Assembly: GCA_041504365.1 (NCBI GenBank)
Contig: CP167917.1
Location: 496,001-560,000, forward strand
DNA length: 64,000 nt
DNA from: Dryocola sp. LX212
GTDB lineage: Bacteria; Pseudomonadota; Gammaproteobacteria; Enterobacterales; Enterobacteriaceae
Reading direction: 5' to 3'
In this document: positions 28,595 to 36,700 of the stretch, piece by piece
Position numbering within the stretch: the first letter of the stretch is position 1
Layout of the letters: every line of letters starts with the position of its first letter
Notes under the pieces: model-generated
Databases searched by the model: none
Told to the model about the DNA's origin: nothing
The model's input: only the letters and a program-made list of their open reading frames with translations
Program-made: the position numbers and the translations under genes

Positions 28595-28616
28595 CGCCTG
28601 CCACTCCCGGCAGGCG
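28595..28616 (+). terminator. Hairpin upstream of the DUF4942 gene
   Basis: CGCCTGCC/GGCAGGCG stem with a six-base loop, followed by TGTTTGCTTT, 25 bp before the next ATG. The T run is interrupted, so termination may be weak. Confidence 0.55.
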
Positions 28617-28641
28617 TGTTTGCTTTAATGGACGATTAACG

Positions 28642-29475
28642 ATGCAAACAGAACCCGACGTGTTAACGGAACACAATGAACTCATCTGTTCGACCAGTAT
28701 CGAACGAGTAGTCTCTTGCCGCGATTCCGCACTTAAACAGATTGAACAACTCATTGAGCAGCTTGATACCATTTCACGACTAACCTCAGAAATCGGTGGT
28801 GGTACAGCGCAAGACTGGGCGATGAAATCCGGGCACCGCTACGATAGCTGGCTGACTGAGAAGACTGACAAAGCGATGCCTGCCGTCACCCGCAATATAG
28901 ATCGCAGCATCTGGCGAGACCTGATGCTGAAGTCCGGCATGATGGCCTTGATGGATGCACAGGCTCGCGACCAGTGGCATAAGAACCTGGATGAGGGCGA
29001 CCTTCCTGCAATCAGCGAGGCGAATATCCTCAGCACCTTTGAACAGTTACATCTCAACAAAATGGATGTCTTTGAACGTGGCATCATCAACGTCTTCAAA
29101 GGCCTGTCGTGGGATTACAAAACCAACAGTCCCTGCAGCTTTGGTAAGAAGATCATCATCAATAATCTGGTAAGTCACAATCGCTGGGGATTTAGTCTGA
29201 ACTGGGGTTGGCGGCGGGATCAACTTGCGGACCTGGAGCGAATGCTATTTTTGCTGGATGGAAAACCCATCCCTGACAACCGTGGCGATATTTCTACCCG
29301 ATTGATGGATCATATCCGGGATAATCCGGCTAAGGATGTTTACGAAGATGAGTTCTTCAGCATTCGTTACTATCAAAAAGGCACGGCGCACTTGACCTTC
29401 AAGCGTCTGGAGTTGATTGAGCGAATGAATGACATCATTGCTAAACACTTTCCGGGAATGCTGGCTTCGAGATGA
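28642..29475 (+). CDS. DUF4942 protein
   Basis: 277 residues, soluble, no signal peptide. The DUF4942 core is recognisable by FERGIINVFKGLSWDYKTN and FFSIRYYQKGTAHLTFKR. The family is tied to CbtA-type loci and sometimes fused to methylase or RNA-related domains; its function is unknown. Its fixed place behind cbtA suggests a third member of the toxin-antitoxin locus or an anti-restriction-like helper. Confidence 0.85.
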   Translation: MQTEPDVLTEHNELICSTSIERVVSCRDSALKQIEQLIEQLDTISRLTSEIGGGTAQDWAMKSGHRYDSWLTEKTDKAMPAVTRNIDRSIWRDLMLKSGMMALMDAQARDQWHKNLDEGDLPAISEANILSTFEQLHLNKMDVFERGIINVFKGLSWDYKTNSPCSFGKKIIINNLVSHNRWGFSLNWGWRRDQLADLERMLFLLDGKPIPDNRGDISTRLMDHIRDNPAKDVYEDEFFSIRYYQKGTAHLTFKRLELIERMNDIIAKHFPGMLASR

Positions 29476-29570
29476 TGGGGGACTGATGTTGTTTTCGCCG
29501 CAGGTAGTTACGCGAACACAAATATGCTATTTTAATAAGTGTTATTAACTTTTATTAAAAGGTGGCGGTC

Positions 29571-29819
29571 ATGAGACAACACGCGAAACAGACGATCAGC
29601 GCTCAGATCCCAGCAGAGCTTGCAGCTGCGGTTGAAAACCTGGCTATTGAACTGGATAGATCCAAAAGCTGGGTTATTAAAGAAGCGTTGACCGCCATGA
29701 TTGAAGAGAGAGAGCGGCGGCATCAGCAGATTTTGAAAGGGCTTGCTGATGTCGATGCGGGAAGGGTGGTTAGCCATGCGGATGTGGTTGACTTCGCTAA
29801 CAAACTGAAAAAATCATAA
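29571..29819 (+). CDS. ParD/CopG-type ribbon-helix-helix antitoxin
   Basis: 82-residue antitoxin. The N-terminal ribbon-helix-helix reads QTISAQIPAELAAAVENLAI with RSKSWVIKEAL, and the acidic C-terminal tail should wrap the toxin. AAGGTGG is placed well for ATG 29571; GTG 29562 is the alternative. The toxin gene begins three bases after the stop. Likely autoregulated, since TATTTTAATAAGTGTTATTA just upstream is a promoter-like AT-rich imperfect palindrome. Confidence 0.88.
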   Translation: MRQHAKQTISAQIPAELAAAVENLAIELDRSKSWVIKEALTAMIEERERRHQQILKGLADVDAGRVVSHADVVDFANKLKKS

Positions 29820-29822
29820 CCC

Positions 29823-30098
29823 ATGGAAATACAGTGGACCCAAAAGGCCCAGGATGACCTGGAGCGTATTTATAGGTTTGCCTGTCAGTACAGTCGGCAA
29901 CATGCTGACAATGTGTTAGAGCGTTTGATCATCGGAACCTCAGGGCTCGCCGACCATCCAAGAATCGGTGTATCTCAGATAAGATATGAACCACGAGAAG
30001 TGAGGAAAATTTTGTTTGATGATTATGACGTTCACTATGAAATTCAGCGCGATACTATTTATATTGTTGACCTTTGGCATACCAGAGAGGATCGCTGA
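29823..30098 (+). CDS. parE: ParE/RelE-superfamily toxin
   Basis: 91-residue toxin. ParE-type features are IQWTQKAQDDLERIYRF, a middle GLADHPRIG, and a C-terminal VHYEIQRDTIYIVDLWHTRE. ParE proteins poison DNA gyrase, while RelE proteins cut mRNA; the sequence looks ParE-like but is not proof. It is the last gene of the element before attR, a good place for a stabilisation module. Confidence 0.88.
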   Translation: MEIQWTQKAQDDLERIYRFACQYSRQHADNVLERLIIGTSGLADHPRIGVSQIRYEPREVRKILFDDYDVHYEIQRDTIYIVDLWHTREDR

Positions 30099-30239
30099 AG
30101 TTCGTCATCTTCTAGGCAACTCTTTCCCCGATTCGAGTCCCAAAATCAACGATTTAATGTGTTGGTATCGATGTTGGTATATTATCTAAATGTTATTTTT
30201 TATTGATTTTAAATCAAAGGATTAGTCATTATGTGCGAG

Positions 30240-30307
30240 TCCGGCCTTCGCACCATTAGTATGTAAATAGACCTCAACTGAGGTCTTTTTTTATGTCTAA
30301 AATCCAG
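30240..30307 (+). repeat. Right attachment-site direct repeat (attR / internal att)
   Basis: 68-base copy of 4473-4541, with the tRNA end (one G missing in TTCGCACCA), the terminator at 30269-30292 and AAAATCCAG. A second integrase leader begins directly after it, so this site is both the right end of the first element and the left end of a second, tandem one. Confidence 0.9.
30269..30292 (+). terminator. Copy of the leuX terminator in attR
   Basis: AGACCTCA/TGAGGTCT hairpin plus T run, identical to 4503-4526. Here it would stop transcription leaving the ParE gene. Confidence 0.75.
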
Positions 30308-30379
30308 TCCCCGCAAGGCTTCCCTCGCTTTTTCAGTCAACATAAGTCAACCTGATTCAATCTACATCAACTTACTGAT

Positions 30380-30427
30380 GTGGGTACAAATGCGGGTATA
30401 TCCCGGTTCGATAATGTTTGTACCCAC
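30380..30427 (+). promoter_or_regulatory. Paired inverted repeat upstream of the second integrase remnant
   Basis: GTGGGTACA (30380-30388) and TGTACCCAC (30419-30427), 30 bp apart, at the same place as the pair at 4614-4660 and sharing the internal CCGGTTCGATAATG. Both arms differ from the first copy by the same matched change (TT to TG against AA to CA). Confidence 0.55.
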
Positions 30428-30453
30428 ACAGAACCCTTGAAAGGATACTCAAC

Positions 30454-30493
30454 ATGGCTCTGAGTGATGTGAAGGTTCGTACGGCCAAGCCTG
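30454..30493 (+). pseudogene. Integrase of second element, cut off by IS
   Basis: GAAAGGATACTCAAC and then ATG open a frame MALSDVKVRTAKP, close to the start of the intact integrase at 4676. It ends after about 13 codons at the left end of the IS3-family element; the rest of the gene is missing from the window. Confidence 0.88.
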
Positions 30494-30556
30494 TGAATCG
30501 CCACGGGTTTAACAGACACCTCAGAGTCATTTAAGATGGCTTAAAGAGAGGTGCCC

Positions 30557-30835
30557 ATGAGCGGTAAGCGTTATCCCGAAGAGTTTAAAATTGAAGCAGT
30601 CAAACAGGTTGTTGATCGCGGTTATTCTGTTGCCAGCGTTGCAACACGTCTCGATATCACCACCCACAGCCTTTACGCCTGGATAAAGAAGTACGGTTCA
30701 GATTCTTCCACTAATAAAGAAGAGTCAGATGCTCAGGCCGAGATCCGCCGTCTCCAGAAAGAGCTGAAGCGGGTTACCGACGAACGGGACATATTAAAAA
30801 AAGCCGCGGCGTACTTCGCAAAGCTGTCCGACTGA
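30557..30835 (+). CDS. IS3-family transposase OrfA
   Basis: 92-residue helix-turn-helix protein starting MSGKRYPEEFKIEAVKQV, with a C-terminal leucine-zipper-like region LQKELKRVTDERDILKKAAA. ATG 30557 has AGAGAGG upstream; GTG 30551 is the alternative. A run of seven A at 30796-30802 near the end is a likely -1 frameshift site joining OrfA to OrfB. Confidence 0.9.
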   Translation: MSGKRYPEEFKIEAVKQVVDRGYSVASVATRLDITTHSLYAWIKKYGSDSSTNKEESDAQAEIRRLQKELKRVTDERDILKKAAAYFAKLSD

Positions 30836-30891
30836 GGTACGCCTTTATCCGTGACAACACCTGTTGCTGGCCTGTTCGCCTGCTCTGTCGG

Positions 30892-31671
30892 GTGCTGGAT
30901 GTTCATCCCAGTGGTTTTTACGCCTGGCTTCAGCAGCCGCATTCACAACGCCATCAGGCAGACCTGAGGCTGACAGGGCAGATTAAACAGTTCTGGCTGG
31001 AATCGGGATGCGTCTATGGTTATCGCAAAATCCATTTGGATCTGCGGGACAGCGGGCAACAGTGCGGAGTGAACAGAGTCTGGCGACTGATGAAACGTGT
31101 CGGGATAAAGGCTCAGGTCGGATACCGGAGCCCGCGGGCACGTAAAGGCGAGGCCAGTATCGTGTCGCCCAACAGGCTCCAGCGACAGTTCAATCCGGAT
31201 GCTCCGGATGAGCGTTGGGTAACGGACATAACCTACATCAGGACCCACGAAGGCTGGCTGTATCTTGCCGTGGTTGTTGATCTGTTCTCACGCAAAATTA
31301 TCGGCTGGTCCATGCAATCCCGGATGACAAAGGACATTGTCCTGAACGCACTGCTGATGGCTGTATGGCGGCGTAATCCCCAAAAACAGGTGCTGGTTCA
31401 TTCGGATCAGGGCAGTCAGTACACAAGCCATGAGTGGCAGTCGTTCCTGAAATCACACGGCCTGGAGGGCAGCATGAGCCGTCGCGGTAACTGCCATGAT
31501 AATGCGGTTGCAGAAAGCTTTTTCCAGTTGTTGAAACGTGAACGGATAAAGAAAAAGATGTACGGAACGCGGGAAGAAGCCCGCAGCGATATTTTTGATT
31601 ACATCGAAATGTTTTATAACAGTAAGCGTCGGCATGGTTCTAGCGATCAGATGTCACCGACAGAATATTAA
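30892..31671 (+). CDS. IS3-family transposase OrfB (DDE integrase domain)
   Basis: 259 residues from the first ATG; the open frame reaches back to overlap orfA in the -1 frame, so the active product is probably an OrfAB fusion. An HTH_21 domain is followed by the rve catalytic core with D in WVTDITYI, D in LVHSDQGSQYTS and E in CHDNAVAESFF (D-D-35-E). All catalytic residues are present. Confidence 0.92.
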   Translation: MLDVHPSGFYAWLQQPHSQRHQADLRLTGQIKQFWLESGCVYGYRKIHLDLRDSGQQCGVNRVWRLMKRVGIKAQVGYRSPRARKGEASIVSPNRLQRQFNPDAPDERWVTDITYIRTHEGWLYLAVVVDLFSRKIIGWSMQSRMTKDIVLNALLMAVWRRNPQKQVLVHSDQGSQYTSHEWQSFLKSHGLEGSMSRRGNCHDNAVAESFFQLLKRERIKKKMYGTREEARSDIFDYIEMFYNSKRRHGSSDQMSPTEY

Positions 31672-31722
31672 AACCAGTATTATCAACGGCTCGGAAGTGT
31701 CTAGATTATCCGTGGCGATTCA

Positions 31723-31950
31723 CTCTGCAATTCCCTGTTCCAGGGAGAAGTCACGTCGGTCAGCGATGTGGAGGCCTGCACCCGCGATGTGCTGCGCTTC
31801 AGGCTCCGCAATGGCAATCACAGCCTGATGATTGTTGATTTACCTGGTGTGGGTGAAAGCGAGCAACGCGATGAAGAATACACTGCACTGTATCGCCGCA
31901 TCCTACCCGAACTGGATTTAGTTTTATGGGTCATCAAGGCTGATGATTGA
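31723..31950 (+). pseudogene. Fragment of a YfjP-type GTPase gene
   Basis: Codons from LCNSLFQGEVTSVSD to VLWVIKADD match residues about 50-125 of the intact GTPase at 23349. The G1 motif and everything upstream is lost at the IS end. The reading frame departs from the family after ADD, where an hcp fragment starts. Not functional. Confidence 0.88.
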
Positions 31951-31960
31951 ATAGACCCGG

Positions 31961-32017
31961 ATTCACGACGGGAATATTCATTTTACTGATGCATGGAACG
32001 AGCGCCCTACAGCTTGA
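31961..32017 (+). pseudogene. C-terminal fragment of an hcp gene
   Basis: Eighteen codons IHDGNIHFTDAWNERPTA and a stop match the C-terminus of type VI secretion Hcp proteins, including the copy at 44824 (DAWNERP). It is joined to the GTPase fragment with only about ten bases between them. Confidence 0.75.
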
Positions 32018-32035
32018 TAAAATAGAGGGATTAAT

Positions 32036-32158
32036 GTGAGCGATAAAAATCAGAATGATGTGGTGCTTTGTATGCTATTAGATGACATTCAGAGTGGACG
32101 AATCATAAAGATTCACCCCGATGAAAAAACTTTTTACAGAACGAGGCGTACCGGGTAG
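32036..32158 (+). CDS. Small ORF behind the hcp fragment, 40 aa
   Basis: GTG start with AGAGGGA six bases upstream; product MSDKNQNDVVLCMLLDDIQS and on to a TAG. Not recognised. It may be the start of a truncated gene of the Hcp cassette type or a gene remnant. Confidence 0.35.
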   Translation: MSDKNQNDVVLCMLLDDIQSGRIIKIHPDEKTFYRTRRTG

Positions 32159-32194
32159 GGCTGATTATTATTCCTCTCATTGAGGTAGTGTTAT

Positions 32195-32247
32195 AAATTC
32201 TGTGTCATTCCAGTAATATATAATCAAAAAGGAATGACACAGAATTT
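32195..32247. repeat. Perfect 17-bp inverted repeat with 19-base loop
   Basis: AAATTCTGTGTCATTCC (32195-32211) and its exact reverse complement (32231-32247). No gene ends next to it on the forward strand except the 40-aa ORF. It could be a terminator-like structure, a miniature transposable element or a recombination scar. Confidence 0.7.
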
Positions 32248-32274
32248 CTAACATTCCTTGCTCAGGCATGTACT

Positions 32275-32299
32275 GCATACGAGAGTATGCCTCTTTTTT
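32275..32299 (+). terminator. Intrinsic terminator
   Basis: GCATAC/GTATGC stem with a GAGA tetraloop followed by CTCTTTTTT. It lies before the convergent lipoprotein gene. Confidence 0.65.
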
Positions 32300-32420
32300 A
32301 TTACGTTTTATTGAATAGCAGAGATATTGCAGCCTGATCGCTCAGGAAAAATACTCTCCATGAAAATCGGAGCGGTTAATTCTGTATCCAGACTAGCTAT
32401 CTTATTATCCGACAATCTAT

Positions 32421-33095
32421 TTACTGATATTTAGCTTTGGGATCAAATTTCACTATATCGCTGGCCATTTTATCGATTAATGCTTTAACTGACTCAGCCG
32501 TTAACGGTGTTGATTGGTTAGGTATCATCTTCCCCTCACCCTTACGCACAGCTTTAAATACTGGCTTATTGGTTTTCGCGTCGATCAGCTCAGCTTCGAA
32601 ATAAAGATGAGTATCAGCAGTACGGTGACCCGTTATGTTTTCAAGACCGGCAACAAGCAGCGCGGCAGGTACAACCTCGTAAAACTGCAACCCTTCTTTG
32701 CTCAAATCTACACCGGTAATTGCTCCCTTAAATATCAAACTACGTGGGCCTGCCATAGTGGCCAGCGGTTTCCTTTCAGAGATGGCACTCTTTATTTTCA
32801 AATCAGTATAATTGCGGATGCGATCCAGTGCTAGCTGGCCAACCTGAGTATTTACCTTCGGCTTCGGATAGTAGGTTATAGGGTTATAGACAATATTATC
32901 ATAATTTGCCGGATTGAAATTTGGATCAACCCAGCGAAGTTCGGGTTCACCGGAGGGAGTCTTCATCTCTTTGAGGTTTGAATAATCACCAAGGAAACCT
33001 GAGTATTTTTCTGGCTCAGCTAGCTTTGAAGTACAGCCGACTAACATTAGCGCACTGCTAAACATAGCTAAGCAGAACATCTTTTTTCGATACAT
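32421..33095 (-). CDS. DUF3313 family lipoprotein
   Basis: 224 residues. A lipoprotein signal peptide with the lipobox LVGC (Cys about 21) is followed by CTSKLAEPEKYSGFLGDYS, a hallmark opening of DUF3313 proteins. Ser follows the Cys at +2 or so, which favours outer-membrane sorting. The rest holds an LTGVDLS-like ligand fold and no transmembrane span. Function unknown. Single gene facing away from the IS; no partner is evident. Confidence 0.85.
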   Translation of the reverse strand: MYRKKMFCLAMFSSALMLVGCTSKLAEPEKYSGFLGDYSNLKEMKTPSGEPELRWVDPNFNPANYDNIVYNPITYYPKPKVNTQVGQLALDRIRNYTDLKIKSAISERKPLATMAGPRSLIFKGAITGVDLSKEGLQFYEVVPAALLVAGLENITGHRTADTHLYFEAELIDAKTNKPVFKAVRKGEGKMIPNQSTPLTAESVKALIDKMASDIVKFDPKAKYQ

Positions 33096-33294
33096 GCTTA
33101 AATCTCCTAATAAAATCCGTTAACCCCTTGTTAACGCAACATCAGGTTTAACAGAAAAAAAAACCTCACGGTTGAGAAAAAGTGCGATTAATGGCTATTG
33201 AAAACCATTAATTTGTTTATTTTTAAACAAAGATGTTCGGTTTACGTATCAACTGAACGTTCTGGGGCGCAGGTAGCTATAGTTTCCTGCCAGT
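33096..33294. other. Upstream region of the lipoprotein gene
   Basis: Together with the next 110 bp this is a gap of about 300 bp without a full gene. AT-rich; includes a probable promoter for the reverse-strand lipoprotein and a GTTAAC-containing imperfect repeat near 33118-33135. Confidence 0.35.
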
Positions 33295-33396
33295 TTATTC
33301 GAACGATGAAAGCTTATTATTCCAGAGAGTAACCGGTTCATCATCCTCGCGAGCGATAATGATGGCTACCGCCACGATTCTTTCGCCAGGTTTCAC
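33295..33396 (-). pseudogene. Possible gene remnant on the reverse strand
   Basis: A reverse-strand frame MKPGERIVAVAIIIAREDDE and on to a stop at 33295 has protein-like composition (33 codons from GTG 33396) but no ribosome site. Most likely the tail of a lost gene. Confidence 0.25.
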
Positions 33397-33404
33397 GTTC
33401 TAGT

Positions 33405-33686
33405 GTGATTTGCAATGACAAAACCACAGTCGATATGACAGGGAAAGTAGCGAAATTGACAGGCCTGGGTAACGAGCAACGTTGCTACTTTATAAAAGAC
33501 AAATCTGTACTGGAGCTTCCAGATAAATATTTAGGAGAGGCAATAGCCAGGGATGTTTATAAGCTCTCTGTGGTTGCAAATATTGGTGATATTTACTATT
33601 TGTCTCTTGCCGATCACTCGATTAACAAAGCAGGGCTCAGGTTTAAAAATGGAAATATGGTCAGAGTAGACTGCCCAACAAAATAA
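33405..33686 (+). CDS. Hypothetical protein, 93 aa, probably 5'-truncated
   Basis: Not recognised. The only early start is GTG 33405 without a ribosome binding site, so the N-terminus may be missing. The body is well formed with beta-rich composition (DVYKLSVVANIGDIYYLSLA). Two to three Cys residues suggest export if a signal peptide was lost. A terminator follows. Confidence 0.4.
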   Translation: MICNDKTTVDMTGKVAKLTGLGNEQRCYFIKDKSVLELPDKYLGEAIARDVYKLSVVANIGDIYYLSLADHSINKAGLRFKNGNMVRVDCPTK

Positions 33687-33693
33687 AAATATT

Positions 33694-33727
33694 AAAATGG
33701 CTGTTAGTTTACACTTCCAGCCATTTT
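33694..33727. terminator. Bidirectional intrinsic terminator
   Basis: AAAATGGCTG/CAGCCATTTT stem, 14-base loop, between convergent genes (93-aa ORF and second hsdR). Confidence 0.75.
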
Positions 33728-33732
33728 ATGTA

Positions 33733-36700
33733 TTAAGCCCCTTTCAACATATCAAACACAACGCGAGCAAACCCCTTAGCCAACTCAGGATTTGAAAGGT
33801 ATTGCATCATCATGTCTTGCTGGGCTTCGCTGCTGTCCATTACGGCGTCATCGATGGCTTTAGGGAAATCCCCGAGCATGGCCTGTTCACGAGTGTTGTT
33901 GGCAATTTGCGTCATCACGGCCTGGTTTTCAGATAATTTATCACGCACGGTGAAGGCATAGTTAATCATGTCCTTATCGCTAAGATTATCGGTGACAAAC
34001 AGATCGTTCAGACGAGCCAGGATGTTAGACAGAAATTCCTCTTTTTTGTCCTTCGGTTTGGCTGTGCCGATGTCATTACCCGGCTCAATTTTATACTCTT
34101 CCGCATCCTCCTGAAGCTTGAGATGCTGTTCGTGAAGCTTCGATAGGCGGTAATGGCTCATCTCCACGTTGCTTAGATCGACCTCGTCTTCCTCAACGCG
34201 CTGCTCATGGAGCAGGGGTCGTAGATGGCGGGCAAACAGGCTTAGTTTCTCCAGCTCTTTGTCATCGTATTCAACGATCTGCGACATAAACTCGTAGAAG
34301 CGGACAAAGCTGCCGAGATCTTTCTTAAAGATATCCAGCTTGTCTTTTTCCTGCTTGCAGTCCTTGAAGCTATTTTCTGCGTTGGTGATAAGCACCACGT
34401 CGTTGGTTTTTTTCGTGCGTTCAAAGATTTCTTTTGCCAGCTTGTAAGCCTCAACGGCGGAGGTATAACGCTTCTTCCAGCGTTCAACGGCTGGCTTGCA
34501 GATATTGCTAATTGCCGCATTAGATTTGTTTTTGGTAAAGAAGGCCTCGCAAAATTGCTCGACTTCCGTCCACAGGAAGATGCTGCTGGCGCGAAGCTTC
34601 TGGAACAGCTCAAAGACCAGCTGCGGATCGCTGACATCCGTCAGTTCTGCCGTCTGATAATAAGGCTGGAAGGCCTGCAGAATGTCGTCTGGTTCGTTAT
34701 AGAAATCGAGGACAAAGGTGCCGGACTGTGCTTTACCCGGATAGGTGCGGTTCAGGCGCGAGAGAGTCTGTACGCATTCCACACCGCCCAAAGCTTTGTC
34801 TACATACATTGCACACAGTTTGGGCTGATCAAAACCTGTCTGGAATTTATTGGCGACCAGCATGACCTGATAATCATCGCTATCAAATGCCTTACGCATA
34901 TCCCGGCCCTTCAGGCCCGGGTTCATATTCATTTCCGTAAATTTCTGATTCAGCAGCGCGAAGCTATTCGGGTCTTTCTCGTTAAACTCTACCTCGCTGG
35001 AAAACGCCACCATAGCATTGATTTTTTCGTATTTATTTTCTGCGATGTATTTATCAAACGCCAGCTTGTAGCGCACGGCGGCTTTACGCGAGCTGGTGAC
35101 GACCATTGCCTTGGCCTGCCCGCCAAGTAAGTGCATCACGTGTTTACGGTAATGTTCAACGATGACTTTTACTTTTTGCGAGACGTTATGTTCGTGCAGC
35201 GCAACCCACTGATTCAGCTTGATCTTGGCTTTCTTGCTGTCCACTTCCCGATCGGGATCGTCAAGCTTTTGCAGCAGCTTATAGGCCACTTTATAGTTGG
35301 TATAATTCTTCAGCACATCAAGAATAAAGCCCTCTTCGATTGCCTGACGCATCGAGTAAACATGGAAAGCTTCGGGTTTATTGGTTTTGGATGCGGGTTC
35401 AAGGGGGTTGGGGCGGCGGCCAAACAGCTCCAGCGTTTTAGCTTTTGGCGTAGCGGTAAACGCATAATAATTCAGGTTACTGCTGCCTCTGCGTGCGGCG
35501 ACGGTGGCATCGAGAATATCCTCGGACGACAGCACCACTTCATCATCCGCCTCTTCTGTCATCAGCACTTCTTTCAGCTGGCGCGCCGTCGAGCCGCTTT
35601 GCGATGAGTGAGCCTCATCGGCAATGACCGCATATTTGCGTAGCTTAAGGCTGACGCTGCTTTCGATGGCTTTTAAAACGTGAGGGAAGGTTTGAATGGT
35701 GACGATAATAATCGGCTGCGAGTTTTCCAGCGCGCTGGCGAGCTTTTCTGATTTCGACCCATCGCCTTCTTTATTATTAATGCGCCCGACAACGCCATCC
35801 GCATGTTCGAACTGGTAGATGGTGTCCTGCAGCTGATCGTCCAGCACGGTGCGGTCAGTGACGACAATCACCGAGTGGAACTGCTTTTCGCCTTTCTCAT
35901 CGTAGAGCGTCGAGAGCTGGTGAGCGGTCCAGGCGATGGAATTGGATTTACCGGAGCCTGCGCTGTGCTGAATAAGGTACTTATTACCGGTGCCTTCAAC
36001 CGTGGCCGCGTTAATCAGCTTATTCACCACGTCCCACTGGTGGTAGCGCGGGAAGATTAAGCTTTCTTTTTTAATCTTTAAGCCGTTCCAGTCTTCTTTT
36101 TCTTCAATCTGCAGGTGCACAAAGCTTGCGAGGATCTTCAGCAGGTTGTCCGGCAGCAGAACCTCATTCCACAGATAGCTTGTCGCGTATTCGTTTTCAT
36201 TCTCGGGGATTTCATTGCCTGCACCGCCTTCTTTGGTACCTTTGTTAAACGGCAGGAAGAAGGTGTCGTCGCCAGCAAGTTTGGTCGCCATAAACACTTC
36301 ATACTGGCTGACGGCAAAGTGCACCAGGGCACCACGTTTGAAGGTAAGCAGCGGTTCAGGCTTGTTGGTTACCGGGTCTTTCGGCAAACGCGTTTTCTTA
36401 TATTGTTTGATCGCGTTATGCACCGCCTGCTTGAACTCGGATTTCAGCTCAAGGGTTGCCATCGGCAGTCCGTTAACAAACAGCACCAGGTCGATCCGCC
36501 ACTTTTTGGCCTTTACACCGCTTGCGTCAAAGGCTGTTTTGGTGGCATAGGGGCTATAAACCAGCTCCGGCACCACGCGGCAGATATTCTGCTTATAGCG
36601 CGCCAGGGTTTCCGGGTTGAGATTATGCTCCGGCTTAAACTGGCATAGCGAAAAGCGTGCATTGCGGATTTTAAGCTCATTACGCAGCACGCCTAACGTC

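Larger units (their letters stand above)
30494..31722 (+). mobile_element. IS3-family insertion sequence, about 1.23 kb
   Basis: Ends TGAATCGCCACGG on the left and the perfect reverse complement CCGTGGCGATTCA on the right, with weaker matching further in (AGACAC-TC). Typical orfA/orfB with a -1 overlap lies between. The bases beside the ends (CTG left, CTC right) do not form a target duplication, so the two flanks were probably not contiguous before, pointing to an adjacent deletion. Confidence 0.9.

Noticed and set aside
35131-36648. Long forward-strand frames inside the second hsdR
   Set aside because: They are antisense shadows of a GC-rich gene; no motif or start signal supports them.
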